Positions 34,905 through 45,195 of a DNA stretch of 64,000 nucleotides are shown here, piece after piece. How positions within the stretch are numbered: the first letter of the stretch is position 1; each line of letters opens with the position of its first letter. Source of the DNA: Rhizomys pruinosus (taxonomy: Eukaryota > Chordata > Mammalia > Rodentia > Spalacidae); contig VZQC01006311.1 of NCBI GenBank assembly GCA_009823505.1, positions 1,497,598 to 1,561,597 of the forward strand. The letters are read 5' to 3'. Under the pieces are notes generated by a model. That model saw nothing but the letters and a program-made list of their open reading frames with translations, was not told the origin of the DNA and did no database searches. Both the position numbers and the translations under genes were made by a program.

Positions 34905-35331
34905 GTAAACCTAACAGATTGTCCTTTGAAGAAATCTCCCTCAATCTTCTGCAGGTTCAGTCTATGGCTTTCTGGTGAATTTTCCTGATTTGGGTAAGAA
35001 CTTTGTGTTTGAACACAGTTTCCCACTTCTAGAGACACTGAATAGGTTTCATAATGGAAGGATGGCCTTGCAACCATTTCAGTGAAGTTGTGGGGTAAGA
35101 ACTCCAAGTTGTGACCCCAAGTTGGGTCTGTCTCCCAGATACTGGTGCACTCACCTGAACTCAACCTTGCGGGTATAAAGGTACTAATCCACTATACTTT
35201 GAGAAATCTCCCAGCACCGGCTAGAATAACCATAGTGCACGGCTGACACTCAAGTGTTTAATGACTTCATGAATGAGTGATCAGGCTTGCCATATGATAT
35301 CATGTTATATATGAATAGATTTGAAGGTTTG
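34905..35331. other. No recognisable feature
   Basis: Unique-looking sequence between SINEs. Confidence 0.5.
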
Positions 35332-35520
35332 AGTAGGGGCAATGAGAGAACTCAGCAGGTAAAGGCACTTTCCAGCAAGCTTGGCAACCTGAGTTTCAGC
35401 TCCAGGGCTCACATAGTAGAAGGAGAAAACGGACTGCTGAGAGTTGTCTTCTGACCACACAGGTGCCATGGCACATGAGGACTTATACACACACACACAA
35501 AATAAATAAATATTTAAAAA
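35332..35520 (+). repeat. B3-type SINE (B2 relative), plus strand
   Basis: 'gagagaactcagcaggtaaa', 'ggcactttccagcaagcttg', 'gcaacctgagtttcagctcc' and 'gagttgtcttctgaccacac' then (CA)n and an (AAAT)n tail match the B3 subgroup of B2-like SINEs. Confidence 0.85.
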
Positions 35521-36162
35521 TTTAAATAGAATATTCTGTAGCAGAGTTTGTGGTAGAGAGGACAAGTGCCCATTGGTGTTGGGAGGTAGGAGTTTATCCC
35601 TGCACTATGAACGCTCTGCCCGATCCATCCTCACTCTACTCTGAAGCAGAGGTAAGGTTCCTCCCAATGTCTTTCCCACCCTCCATTTTTAAGCCCATCC
35701 CCCTGTGGCATGCTGTGTAGTGCTGTGTGTTTGTAAATTCTACATGGTAGAAGATCCCTGGCAAACGCTAGGTCTCTTTCTTGTTTTTCAGTTTGCTTAA
35801 GTGGGCTGAACTTGAGCCGCACCCTGGAGAAGCAGCTGTGGTGGAACCGTCTCCAGGGTCTGAGGTGGAAGCAAGAAAGAAGCAGCTGCAGCGTTCGGTC
35901 CACTTCTCGTGTGTATTCTTCCCCGCACTTGGTCCAGAGCTGCAAAGGAAGCTTCCCACCGGGAATGAGAAGTGGGGGGTCAGGACAGCTTCCCAGAGCC
36001 GTGGGGATTTGGAATTCATATAATGCAAATCAATACTAAGCCCATTTAGAATCAGACAAACAAAGTGATGATTATTTTATGTCTCTGGGCCCAGAACAAA
36101 TTTGCTTCCAGCATTTCTAGTACCTATTAACATTTACGAAGTTCTTTCTAGTAAACATAAAC
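35521..36162. other. No recognisable feature
   Basis: Overlapping frames on both strands at 35631-36039 (up to 104 codons) with no recognisable domain. Confidence 0.45.
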
Positions 36163-36462
36163 AGATGATAGATAGATAGATGATAGATAGATAGATGATA
36201 GATGATAGAGACATACATAGATGATAGATAGATAGATGATAGATGATAGATAGAGACATACATAGATGATAGATAGATAGATGATAGATAGATAGATAGA
36301 TGATAGATAGATGATAGATGATAGATAGAGACATACATAGACAGACAGATGATAGATAGATAGATAGATAGATGATAGATACACAGATGATAGATACATA
36401 GATACATGGATAGATATATAGATATAGATAGATAGATACATACATAGATGATAGATAGATGA
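36163..36462 (+). repeat. (GATA)n microsatellite with GATGATA and GACATACATA interspersions
   Basis: About 300 bp of GATA/GATG units with a recurring longer pattern 'agagacatacatagatgata'. Three minus-strand frames of about 100 codons arise only from this array. Confidence 0.96.
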
Positions 36463-36940
36463 AAGCTAAGACACACTGTCTCAGGCAAATTCATTCCATG
36501 TAGAAGTTTCAGGCTGGCTGGTAAGGGAGATCCTATGTAATGTGGGTTGTTCTTTTTTTTTTTTTTTTTTTTTTTTATGAGTGGGGAGTGGTGGAGGAAT
36601 TAATGACCACTCCCAGCACAGATCAGTGTGAATGAAAGCAGACTTAGTGTGGTGGGCAGTTCTCAGGACTGGCAGATACACCGTTTTGGATAGCATAGGT
36701 AGAAAGAAACTGAAGACCAAGGGGCATTTCTTGAAGCCTCCCAGGGGTGCAAAGAATCTCCTGCTTTGGGCAACTCAGCAGCTCCCCCTACTGGCAAGGT
36801 GAGTTGGTGTCTGTGGTGGTGGAGACTGTTCACCCGCCGCCTTCATCTGGAGCTGTGTTTCTCTGAGGACATGCTTCCTGTTGGCAGGTCTGTGCCAACC
36901 CTCATCCTGACCTGATCCCCCAGGCATTGAATGGGAAAGG
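36463..36940. other. Unassigned, with a T24-type homopolymer
   Basis: Contains a run of about 24 T at 36551-36576 that could be the tail of an unrecognised minus-strand retroposon. Nothing else was seen. Confidence 0.45.
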
Positions 36941-37270
36941 GCGATGATAGGTGCACTGGTTACATATTGTGACCAAATGCCTGGAAGCGGTTTAAAAGAT
37001 TGGAAGATTAGAGCTCATCACAGTGGGGAGGACGTGGTGGCAGCAGTGGGGGTTAGCTAGTCACGAGGTGTCCACCTCCAAGAGCGGAGAGTGGGCAGTG
37101 CAGCACTGCTTTCCTATTTTCATTCAGTGCAGGCCCCGCCCAGGGAGGGTAGCACCCATGTCCAGGGAGGGTAGCACCCACGTCCAGGGAGGGTCTTTCT
37201 TCTACAGTTAAACACCAGGGGCTACACCTCATGTATGAGCAGTGGTGAACCTCCTAGGTGAGTCCAAACC
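36941..37270 (+). repeat. Family C-like repeat, copy 4, diverged
   Basis: 'agagctcatcacagtgggga' and 'ggacgtggtggcagcagtgg' parallel other family C copies, with a distal 'aacctcctaggtgagtccaa'. It contains a ~24 bp near-duplicate, 'ggagggtagcacccatgtcc' followed by 'ggagggtagcacccacgtcc'. Confidence 0.5.
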
Positions 37271-37356
37271 CAGTCAGGTTGACAGAGAAGATTCGCCATT
37301 GTGGTGCCTAATGGAGTGTTTGTGATCTCATGTGGCTTGTGAAAATAATTATGGCA

Positions 37357-37492
37357 ATCCGAGCACTTGGGAGGCAGAGGCGGGCGGATCTTTGTGAGTT
37401 CAAGGCCAGACTGGTCTACAGAGTGAGTTCCAGGCCAGCTGGGGCTACAGGGAGACCCTGTCTCGAAAAGACAAAAAAAAAAGAAAAAAAAA
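37357..37492 (+). repeat. B1 SINE, plus strand, 5'-truncated, with target-site duplication
   Basis: Begins at 'tccgagcacttgggaggcag', missing about the first 30 bases, and ends in an interrupted A-tail. Flanked by 'gaaaataattatggca' (37341-37356) and 'gaaaatagttatggca' (from 37493), one mismatch. Confidence 0.95.
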
Positions 37493-37509
37493 GAAAATAG
37501 TTATGGCAG

Positions 37510-37792
37510 AAACTGTCTTCATCGGTATAGAGAACTAAGCTTAGGAACTGGGTGTGGCTGGCTAGGGTTGCTCAGGAATTTTGGATTTTGCCCAATTAAT
37601 TCTCTGTAGCACATGGATTAGCAGCTGCTATGGGACCCACGTGTAGATGAGACACTAACACAGACTTTATTCAGCCCCAATTCAACTCTTTTTACTTTCT
37701 ATAGTTTTTGGTTCTAGGAAAGTTATCGTGCAGCCCAACTCATTGATTGGGTCACCCAACACTTTTGTTGTGGTTGTTTTTAGTTGTCTGTT
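37510..37792. other. No recognisable feature
   Basis: Short unique-looking stretch between two B1-related elements. Confidence 0.4.
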
Positions 37793-37919
37793 TATTGTTA
37801 GGTGGTCTTGCTCTATAGCCTTACTGATCGCTCTGTGCCCAGGCTGGCCTCAAACTTGTAGTAGTCCTGCCTCAGCCTGCTGAGTGCCAAGGGTACAGCG
37901 GTGAGCCACCACGCCCAGC
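37793..37919 (-). repeat. B1-like SINE, minus strand, diverged
   Basis: 'gcccaggctggcctcaaact', 'gtcctgcctcagcctgctga' and 'cggtgagccaccacgcccag'. An old B1 in reverse complement. Confidence 0.85.
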
Positions 37920-38877
37920 TTATTCAACTTTTAATACCACTTGCATGCCAGACACTACCACAAACTTGTCCTCACCATGAGGGAAGATCTTCATATTCAG
38001 AGCTACAGATGTGTGTGTCAACCCCTGGCTTTCCTTTCAACAGCCTATCAATTATGTTTCCCACTAATTTCCAAAGGAAAGTTCCAGGTTCCTCCTCCAC
38101 AAAAGTTTTGTCTCACTGAGGTGATGAAACGCTGGGTTCTCCAAGTTTAAGGTAGTTCCAATGAGCAAATCTGTGCAGTGTTTTTCCCTGGGGCTTAAGA
38201 GGAAAATGTGAACGATGGGGAGACAGTGTGGGATGGAGAGGAAGAGCCTCGGTGGAAACACAGGCTCGGCCTTTCTGACAAGCCCCAGGTTGGATGTCAA
38301 CCATAATTCATGCTTCAGAACGGTTACAAGTCCTGGGTCACTCCACTCTCAGAACACAGGAGATTCTCTCCAGCTTTAAGCTCTACATACCCTGTCCAAC
38401 AGAAGAGGCTGCCCATGACAGGAAATGTTCTCTGTGAGGACCACAGGACTGGTGACATCCATATCTTGCCCAAGATCTACAAGAGTGTGAAGGGAGAATA
38501 AAGCAACTACTCCATGTGAGATTATGATATCTCTGTTGTCAAGACAGGCTCCATGCAGCCCTTCTGACCATCTGTGTATGATGGACGGACAGATGGATGG
38601 ATGGACGGACGGGCAGACGAATGGAGCATACCTGCCTGTTTCAGTCTCAAGATACCTCATCACTAAGTAAGAACTTGGCTCAGCTCCGGGTGCTATAGAA
38701 GTTGGGGATGGCTGCCGATGGTCAGTGATGACAGGACGGTGGCAGCAGCCATGAGGGACGAGCCCAGGACACGGGGACTCCAGGCCTGCCCCCACTCCTG
38801 TGCAACAGAGATAAATAAAGCATAGTCTGGAGACAGGAGAGAAGGCTTGGGCTTGTTAGAAAAAGCAAAGAGAGGGG
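37920..38877. other. Mostly unassigned; short (ATGG)n tract
   Basis: 38575-38625 is an imperfect (ATGG/ACGG)n repeat. A 139-codon minus-strand frame (38376-38795) crosses it and has no recognisable domain. Confidence 0.45.
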
Positions 38878-38990
38878 CCATAGTGGTCATTCCATAATCC
38901 TAGAGCTCAGGAGGCTGAGGCAAGAGGAGTGCTAGAAGAGGCTAGCCTGGGCTACAGAGTGAGACTGTCTCAAAAATAAGAGGGAAGAAA
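38878..38990 (+). repeat. Old B1/PB1-like SINE, plus strand
   Basis: 'ccataatcctagagctcagg', 'aggctgaggcaagaggagtg' and 'agcctgggctacagagtgag' then 'actgtctcaaaaataag'. Its A-tail seems to have seeded the purine tract that follows. Confidence 0.8.
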
Positions 38991-39104
38991 GAATGAGAGG
39001 GAAGGAAAAAGGGAGAGAAAGGGAAGGGAAGGGAAGGGAAGGGAAGGGAGAAGAGGGGAGGGAGAGAGAGGAGGGAAGGGAGGAAAGGGAGGGGAAGGAG
39101 GGGN
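38991..39104 (+). repeat. (GGGAA)n-type purine tract ending at an N
   Basis: All-purine G/A tract built of 'gggaagggaa' and 'ggaggggaa' units. It ends in the only ambiguous base of the window (39104), after which satellite sequence begins abruptly. This marks an assembly-uncertain junction. Confidence 0.95.
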
Positions 39105-39744
39105 GGACAGTCTCAGCATATAATCTAAGCTCCCCGGGACAGTCTAGCTCCCATGGACTCTCAGTACCATGGACAGTAGCGCATCACGTCACATCCCATG
39201 ACAATCAGATCCGTGACAGTACTCGCAGACATAGTCCTGGACAGTCCTGGACGACTGCCCCTCAGTCTCACCCTGACATCCGCACATGGCAGTCTCAGCT
39301 CACCGCATGGACAGTCTAAGCATCCCATACACAGTCAGTCCCTGCCAGCTCCCATGCACATTCTCAGTCCCCATGGACATACTCAGCTCCCCATGGACCA
39401 TGACTCAGCATCCCAGTCAGTCCACAGTCTCAGCCCCCATGGCCAGTCTCAGCTCCCATGGACAGCTCAGCTCCCCATGGCAGTCTCAGCACTCATGACT
39501 TCTCAGGTCCCCATGGACAGTCTCAGCTCCCCAGGACAGACTCCACTCCCCATGGACAGGTCACATCCCGATGACAGTCCTGCAGCCTCCCCATGAGACA
39601 GTCTAAGCCCCCATGGACATCCCGTCTCCCCCATGGACACTCTCAGCTCCCATGGACAGTCTCAGCTTACCATGGACAGTCTCAGCTCCCCAATGGACAT
39701 TCTCTCTCAGCTCCCATGGACAGACTCAGCTCCCATGGACAGTA
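39105..39744 (-). repeat. 20-bp satellite, left array, short and indel-rich
   Basis: Reverse complement of the right array: unit 'acagtctcagctccccatgg' with frequent one- to few-base insertions and deletions. Its arm-proximal units match the right array unit by unit, including shared variants ('cactctcagctcccatgg' lacking one C; 'cattctc'; 'cagactcag'), and both arrays end at the shared junction 'agtatttcacacccccatgg'. Towards 39105 the units become barely recognisable. Confidence 0.93.
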
Positions 39745-41199
39745 TTTCACACCCCCATGGGCACTGTAACTGGTTCATCACTGCGTGGGATTTAGTTTAT
39801 AAGGATTTGGAGGAAAAAGCAAACATTAAATTAATAGAATGAAGGAATTATCTATTTTATTTTTTTATTAATGCCAACTCTATGCTTCTCAAAGGCAAAA
39901 GAGAAAACAAAACCATCATATGAAGAAAGTGTAACTAGTATTTAATGAAGAGAAAGTGACTTTATCAATAAGTATAAAGTGTGGAGATAAAGTTCAAGTA
40001 AGAGTTAAGTATATTCCTGAAGGTATGGGCTCATGGGAAGGCTGGGAAAAGGACAGTGTTAAAGAAGGCTGTCTGTGGGCAGACTTTTGATATGCCTCTT
40101 GTGCTGCCAGGACAGGCTATGAACATGAAACTCCTCCTTATCAAGAAACAAAGATGCCCCCCAGGCTGAGTGGGGCTTATGGTGTGTGTATCTCTCTCTG
40201 TGTTTCAGACTTGGTATGTATGCTGTGTGCTCAGAAGGGTTTATGCACCTTGCACCTGACCTCTCCCAATGGCCTGTCTGGATCCTGCAGGGCTGAGCTA
40301 GGAGCCCTGTAGCCACAGTGCAAAGGGATGTGTGTAGTTGAGATTCCCCACGTGGGCTCCATGGATGGTTCCAGCATCCACGCAGAGCAGACATTTGCTG
40401 CGAAGCTGGCTTTGCTCTTCCTGCTGTGTGAGTACTGTCTTACCTAGTGCTCACCTCTGCAGTGAGTATCACACTAGTACTTGCCAGGTGCCCCTCATTG
40501 CCAGATTCACAAGCCAGGCTTCATGGCAGCCATCGTGGGAAACATGTCCCCAGCATGTAATCAGGCCTGTGAGAGCCTGATTCCATCTTCACATGAAGCA
40601 CTCTCAAATGGCTGTCTCTCTTTACTTATCTAATATTTCCCATAATACTGTCCTGGAATGTAAGTTTCAGAGCTCTGTTGTACTGTCTAAATAAAGCAAA
40701 TGAACAGATTAAATAAACCTGCCACAAGGCAGTCATTTGTGGAATTAGATAATGAAAAAGCTACCAGTTTAGGTTATTCCAAAGCGGACAAAATGAAGAC
40801 TTACAAACTGGAATGTACAAGTACTGGTTTCTTTCCTTCCCTTATTTAAAAATAAGCCAAACCAAAGATTATAAGTGTTGGGGTTTTATGGAATGCCTTT
40901 TCATTCGTTTCACCAATTCCCACATGGCAAGTATCGTGGTAAAGTGTTAGAGATTCGAAATACCAGACCCAGCCTCTTAATTTACAAATTTAATGATGGT
41001 AGGTGGGAGATGTATATGTGAACAATTTAATACGACGACCTCCAGTGGGTCTGGTAGTCACTACAGAGAGCTGAGTGGACATTGGGAGGGGCTGCTGTGC
41101 ACTCGGCTCCTGGGTCCTGATGTCTTTTCTCCAAGGAGCCAACCACTGAGGGCTGAGCAGCTCGTGAATGAGTTTCATGTATGTCATGCTCTGAGTGAG

Positions 41200-41630
41200 A
41201 TGGGCTCCCCACCATAATCTCAGGTATTTGCACTCTTGGTCAGTTGTGGTGCTGGCTCAGTCATGTCTTGGAATTCCCTGTAAGTGCGGCCTTGCAGGAG
41301 GAAGCCATCACGGGCTCTTAGAGGTCAGGGTTCTATTCGGTTTCTAGTTCAGGCTTTCTCTGCTTCCTGTTCTTCCTGAAGATGTGAGGGCTGCCTTTCT
41401 GTCCAGATGCTTCGCCATGCTCCCCACCACAGTGGTCTCTTACCCCCTCTTACCCTCGGCAACTGTAACCTAAATTCACTCTTTCTTCTATAAGTTACCT
41501 TGGTCACAGTATAGACTGTGATCCAGTGTGGAGTACAGTTGGAGGATGGCAGGACCGGGTGATGGGCAGTGGCAAATAACACCTCTCTCGCCTTTCTTGG
41601 TATGAAAGTCAGGGGCTTTGCATTAGGTGT
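41200..41630 (-). repeat. Family C repeat in the left arm
   Basis: Reverse complement of the family C layout: 'tctctgcttcctgttcttcc', 'ccccaccacagtggtctctt'. Mirrors 48535-48930. Confidence 0.6.
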
Positions 41631-41999
41631 TAAAATTTACCAGCTGGATTTCCTGTTGTCCTCTCTCTTCTGTTGTAAAGAAATAATGCAGAACATGTTG
41701 TGAAGGGTTCCTTCATGTGGGGTAGAGAATGGATAAAGGAACAGAAAGTGATAGAAAAAGAAAATTTCACCAGTGAAATCCTACCTAGTAAATAACTTGA
41801 GCATAAGCTAAGATAGACACAGGAAGACAAGAGGGAGCATCCAAGGCCTGTGGACGAAGTAAAATGAGCAGGAAGTGGCTAGTGACTGGCTCTGGACTTT
41901 GGATAAAAAAACTATAAATAATGCAAGATTTCTAGACTGATAATCAAGACAGTGCCATTCACGGGAAAGGAGCAAGCTCATTAGTTAAGTTCAGTTTTG

Positions 42000-42100
42000 A
42001 GCAGGTTGAATTGGGGCAGAGCATGTGAAGTGGGGCGGATGCAATGTTGTAGTGGGTGCGGGAGCTGAGGTGTGGTGCGGAGCATGTTGAAGTGGGATGG
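42000..42100 (-). repeat. Degraded ~20-bp tandem cluster in the left arm
   Basis: Units related to 'ggggcggagcatgttgaagt' appear here with deletions and substitutions ('ggggcagagcatgtgaagtg', 'gcggatgcaatgttgtagtg'). The mirrored right-arm copy at 48026-48122 is far more regular. Confidence 0.75.
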
Positions 42101-42355
42101 AGACTCCTGCAAAGTGCCCAGGATGACCTGTCTCTAAGCAATGTGAAATACAGAGTGGAGCTTTAGAAAAAACCATGGGAATGAAACCTGCTGGGGTGCC
42201 AATGGTGTACATGACAACACTGACACTGTGTGTGGATAAGATCTTCCAGTGAGGTCACAAAGAGAAGAAGGGAACCAGGAAAGGGAGCCTAATGGTAGAA
42301 ACAGAGAGGTGCTGAGAGGAGATGGTGTGCAGGGAGAGGTGTAATCACAAGTGCT

Positions 42356-42590
42356 GAGGAGACTCGGGAAGGCTCAGCCATTGAAGGGGTTGCTGCTCTT
42401 ACAGGAGACCCAACATTCGTTCCCAGCGTCCATGTTGGATGCCTCACAATGCCTGTAACCACAGCTCCAAGATTGGTACCCTCATCTGTTCTGGCCCCCA
42501 CAGGGATCAATGCACACAACACACACACACACACAACACACACACACACACACACACACACGTACAAATAAATCCTTAAGATAATACTAA
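42356..42590 (+). repeat. B2/B3-type SINE with (CA)n in the left arm
   Basis: 'tgctcttacaggagacccaa', 'cagcgtccatgttggatgcc', a (CA)n tract at 42512-42562 interrupted by 'aaca', then 'gtacaaataaatcc'. Mirrors 47540-47760. Confidence 0.8.
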
Positions 42591-42625
42591 ATTGCCTAAG
42601 AAATTATATAAAGACAGACTCTATG

Positions 42626-42834
42626 GTGCTGGAGAGATGGCTCAGTGGTTGAGAGCACTGGCTGTTCTTGCAGAACACCTGGGTTCAATTCCCTAGCACC
42701 CACGTGACAGCTAACAACCATCTATACCCATTCCACAGGACCAGACACCCTCTTCTGACCTGTCATGGGCATGCACAATATGGGTACACTACACACATGC
42801 AGGCAATACACTCATACACAAAAATTAAAAATTA
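42626..42834 (+). repeat. B2 SINE in the left arm, plus strand
   Basis: 'ggtgctggagagatggctca', 'ggttgagagcactggctgtt', 'cacgtgacagctaacaacca', and an A/T tail. Mirrors 47283-47506. The two copies differ by small indels, e.g. 'ctatacccattccacagg' here against the reverse complement 'ctataactccagttccac' on the right. Confidence 0.92.
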
Positions 42835-42874
42835 TATATATGTTTATATATTGGGTTTTGTTTTTTGTTGTTTT

Positions 42875-42992
42875 TTTTTTTGCTTGGCCTAGAAGTCATA
42901 ATGTGACGGCTGTTTCTATACCAGAGCTCCACTGCCTCTGCCTCCTGAGGGCTGGAATTAAAGGTGCAATGCTGCCCAAGGAAGATCTTAAA
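42875..42992 (-). repeat. B1-like SINE in the left arm, minus strand
   Basis: 'gagctccactgcctctgcct' then 'cctgagggctggaattaaag'. Mirrors 47131-47255 and appears shortened relative to it. Confidence 0.75.
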
Positions 42993-44925
42993 ACAAACAG
43001 GAAGTCTGTTTGGAAATTGGCAATTGCTGAAGATCTCAGTAAACCCACCGCAGTGATGGCTCAGACACCAAACCCTCAAGGAGTGAACAGAATGCAGGGA
43101 GACAAGAATCAGTGCTTTGCAGATTTCTATAGAGTCAATTGAAGAGTAGGCATGGTATAGATAGATAGGAGTTGACCCAGAAAAGATAGGCCCCTGAAGA
43201 TCCAGCTGAGAGCTATGGTACAGAGGCCCTTCTGACACAGCCTGTGTTTAGCAACATGTATCCCACCTTGCAGTGCAGCTCCCTGGGAGACAAGATAGTC
43301 ACAAATGTTGAGGGACATCTACAGCACAACCGACCTAGGAGGAGATTGTGTATTTTGTTGTTAAAAAAACAAAAAAACAATTGTGAACTTATGACCCGTT
43401 TATAGTTCTTTTTTCCCCTCCATAAACTATTCGAGTAACAGGGAAAAAAATAATGTTTCTAAATAAAGCCTTCTCCTAAGATTGCATTTTTCACTTGCCA
43501 AATAAAATGAACCGAATCTTTTGTTTCTCTAGCGATCTCACTTCCCAAGAAAAATACACCTGCCGACAAGTACAGGGCCAGGCTCTCCCCACCCGGGTCA
43601 TTTTTTTCCTTTCTTCTCATTTTTGACCTTAAAGCAATGTGAGAAAGCACTTCTTCCTTGTCTTACACTATTCTTTAGCCAAGAAGGTCAAGTGCATCTA
43701 AGTTAAAATGAGAGAATCACTCTCTTTACTTGGGGATGAAGATCTCCCCAGCTTTCTCCGAGGGTCCTCGGGCTGGCAGCAATACCCAGTGGTCTCCCAG
43801 GGAAGATGTAGTCTGAGGACCCTGGAGCTCTGTTCATGCTCCTGATAACAGCGTTACCTGTACCATCTCATCGTCTTTTCTAGCACTCCACGATCACTCA
43901 TGCTTCCATGGTTTGGAGGAGAAGAAATCTCTTTATACTTTATGTGTGTCTCGGAGACACTGATTCCTTACGTGCAGAATCTGAACACTTTATGTGAAAC
44001 TCATAGCGTTCAGGCTCTGTAAAATTCCCAGTAATGGAAACTTTACCATGGTTTTATTTTAACAAAAACATTTGGTTTGAGGAAAAAATAAAAGAACTGA
44101 GAGGAGGGTAATTCTTGAGATTATTCTGGTTTCTAGAAGTTCTTATCCACCTAGATGTGGTTAGCTGGTGGCTAGTCTCTCTAGTTATTAAAGGAAAACA
44201 AAGGCAGCTAACAATTTCTGGACGTTGGCTCTCATGGTAGGCAGCAGGAAAATCTCACAAGAATCCTGAGGGGCATATGCGACCTCTCCCTAGAGCTGCT
44301 TATAGAAGCAGACTTAATATCAAATGGCTTGCTCTCGACAGAACCTCGGATGTCGGAGCTGAAAGCCAGCCCTAGGTCTGCTTGACAATTCTTGGCGTCC
44401 TCTCCTAGTGCGTGTCGTGTATGTCTGCACCCAGGGTCCTGGATCTGCCTGATGTAGACAGAAGTGGGAGGAGTTGGAGGAGGAACCCTTGGTAGGTGAC
44501 CCTGGAGAAACTCACCTGAGCTCCGCAACCAGCATGATGTCCGGTTTCCCTTTGCAAACTGCTGTCATCCTGCCACGATGACCCTCCGTGGCCCAGCACA
44601 CCACAACCTGTCCAACGTCGCTGCACCGCACCCCCCCCACCTCCCCCCCCCGCCCCCCCCCCCGTCTAGTCCTCACTGCTGGGTGCTACTCATGCCTGAC
44701 TTCTTCTCAAGCAGCCAAGTGTGAGCTTACCATATGTGATGGACACCACATGTGCATGCTCCGAGTGTGAGCACGCACGTCCACAGCCTGCCCTCCCGTG
44801 CTTTCTCATTGCATTGCAAAGGGCTTAGGGAACTTTCTGCGTATAGAAACAATGTGCACCTTCACCAAGCTTCGTTTCCCCTGTCTGCGGCTTAGCCTTT
44901 CCCTGTATCGTTATCTCCTCCCTTC

Positions 44926-45195
44926 CCTCCCGCCCTCCCCTCCATTCCCCCCAGGATCACTTCCCGCTCCCTACCCTCCATGGCCCCCCTCCCCTCCCCT
45001 CGCTCCCCTCCCCTCCCCTCCATATCCCCTCCCTTATCCATTCCTCCCCTATCCTTCAGTCCATCTGCCACCTACTCTCCTGTACCCAAACTCGGGTGCC
45101 CCAGACCATTACTATGCTCCTTTCACCTTGCTCCCCCACAAATGGGCATTAATGATGCACCACATTCAAGAAGGTGGTGAATCAAGAAGAGGGGA
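44926..45195 (+). repeat. Palindrome spacer, pyrimidine-rich
   Basis: About 270 bp between the arms with no mirror partner. From about 44905 to 45060 it is almost pure C/T, rich in 'cccctcccct' words; long homopyrimidine tracts can form triplex (H-) DNA in general. The remainder is unique-looking. Confidence 0.85.

Larger units (their letters stand above)
39745..44925 (+). repeat. Left arm of a large inverted repeat
   Basis: About 5.18 kb that is the reverse complement of 45196-50398. Paired positions sum to about 90103-90140 along the whole arm, so alignment is end to end with about 37 bp net drift. Differences are mostly single-base indels and substitutions, locally dense (for example 39950-40020). 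Contains family C, B3-like, B2 and B1-like repeats, each mirrored on the right. No gene recognised. Confidence 0.95.

Noticed and set aside
40059..40394. 111-codon frame preserved in both palindrome arms as evidence of a duplicated gene
   Set aside because: Its preservation follows from the near-identity of the arms, not selection. The opposite strand is also open over the same stretch and no domain is recognisable.
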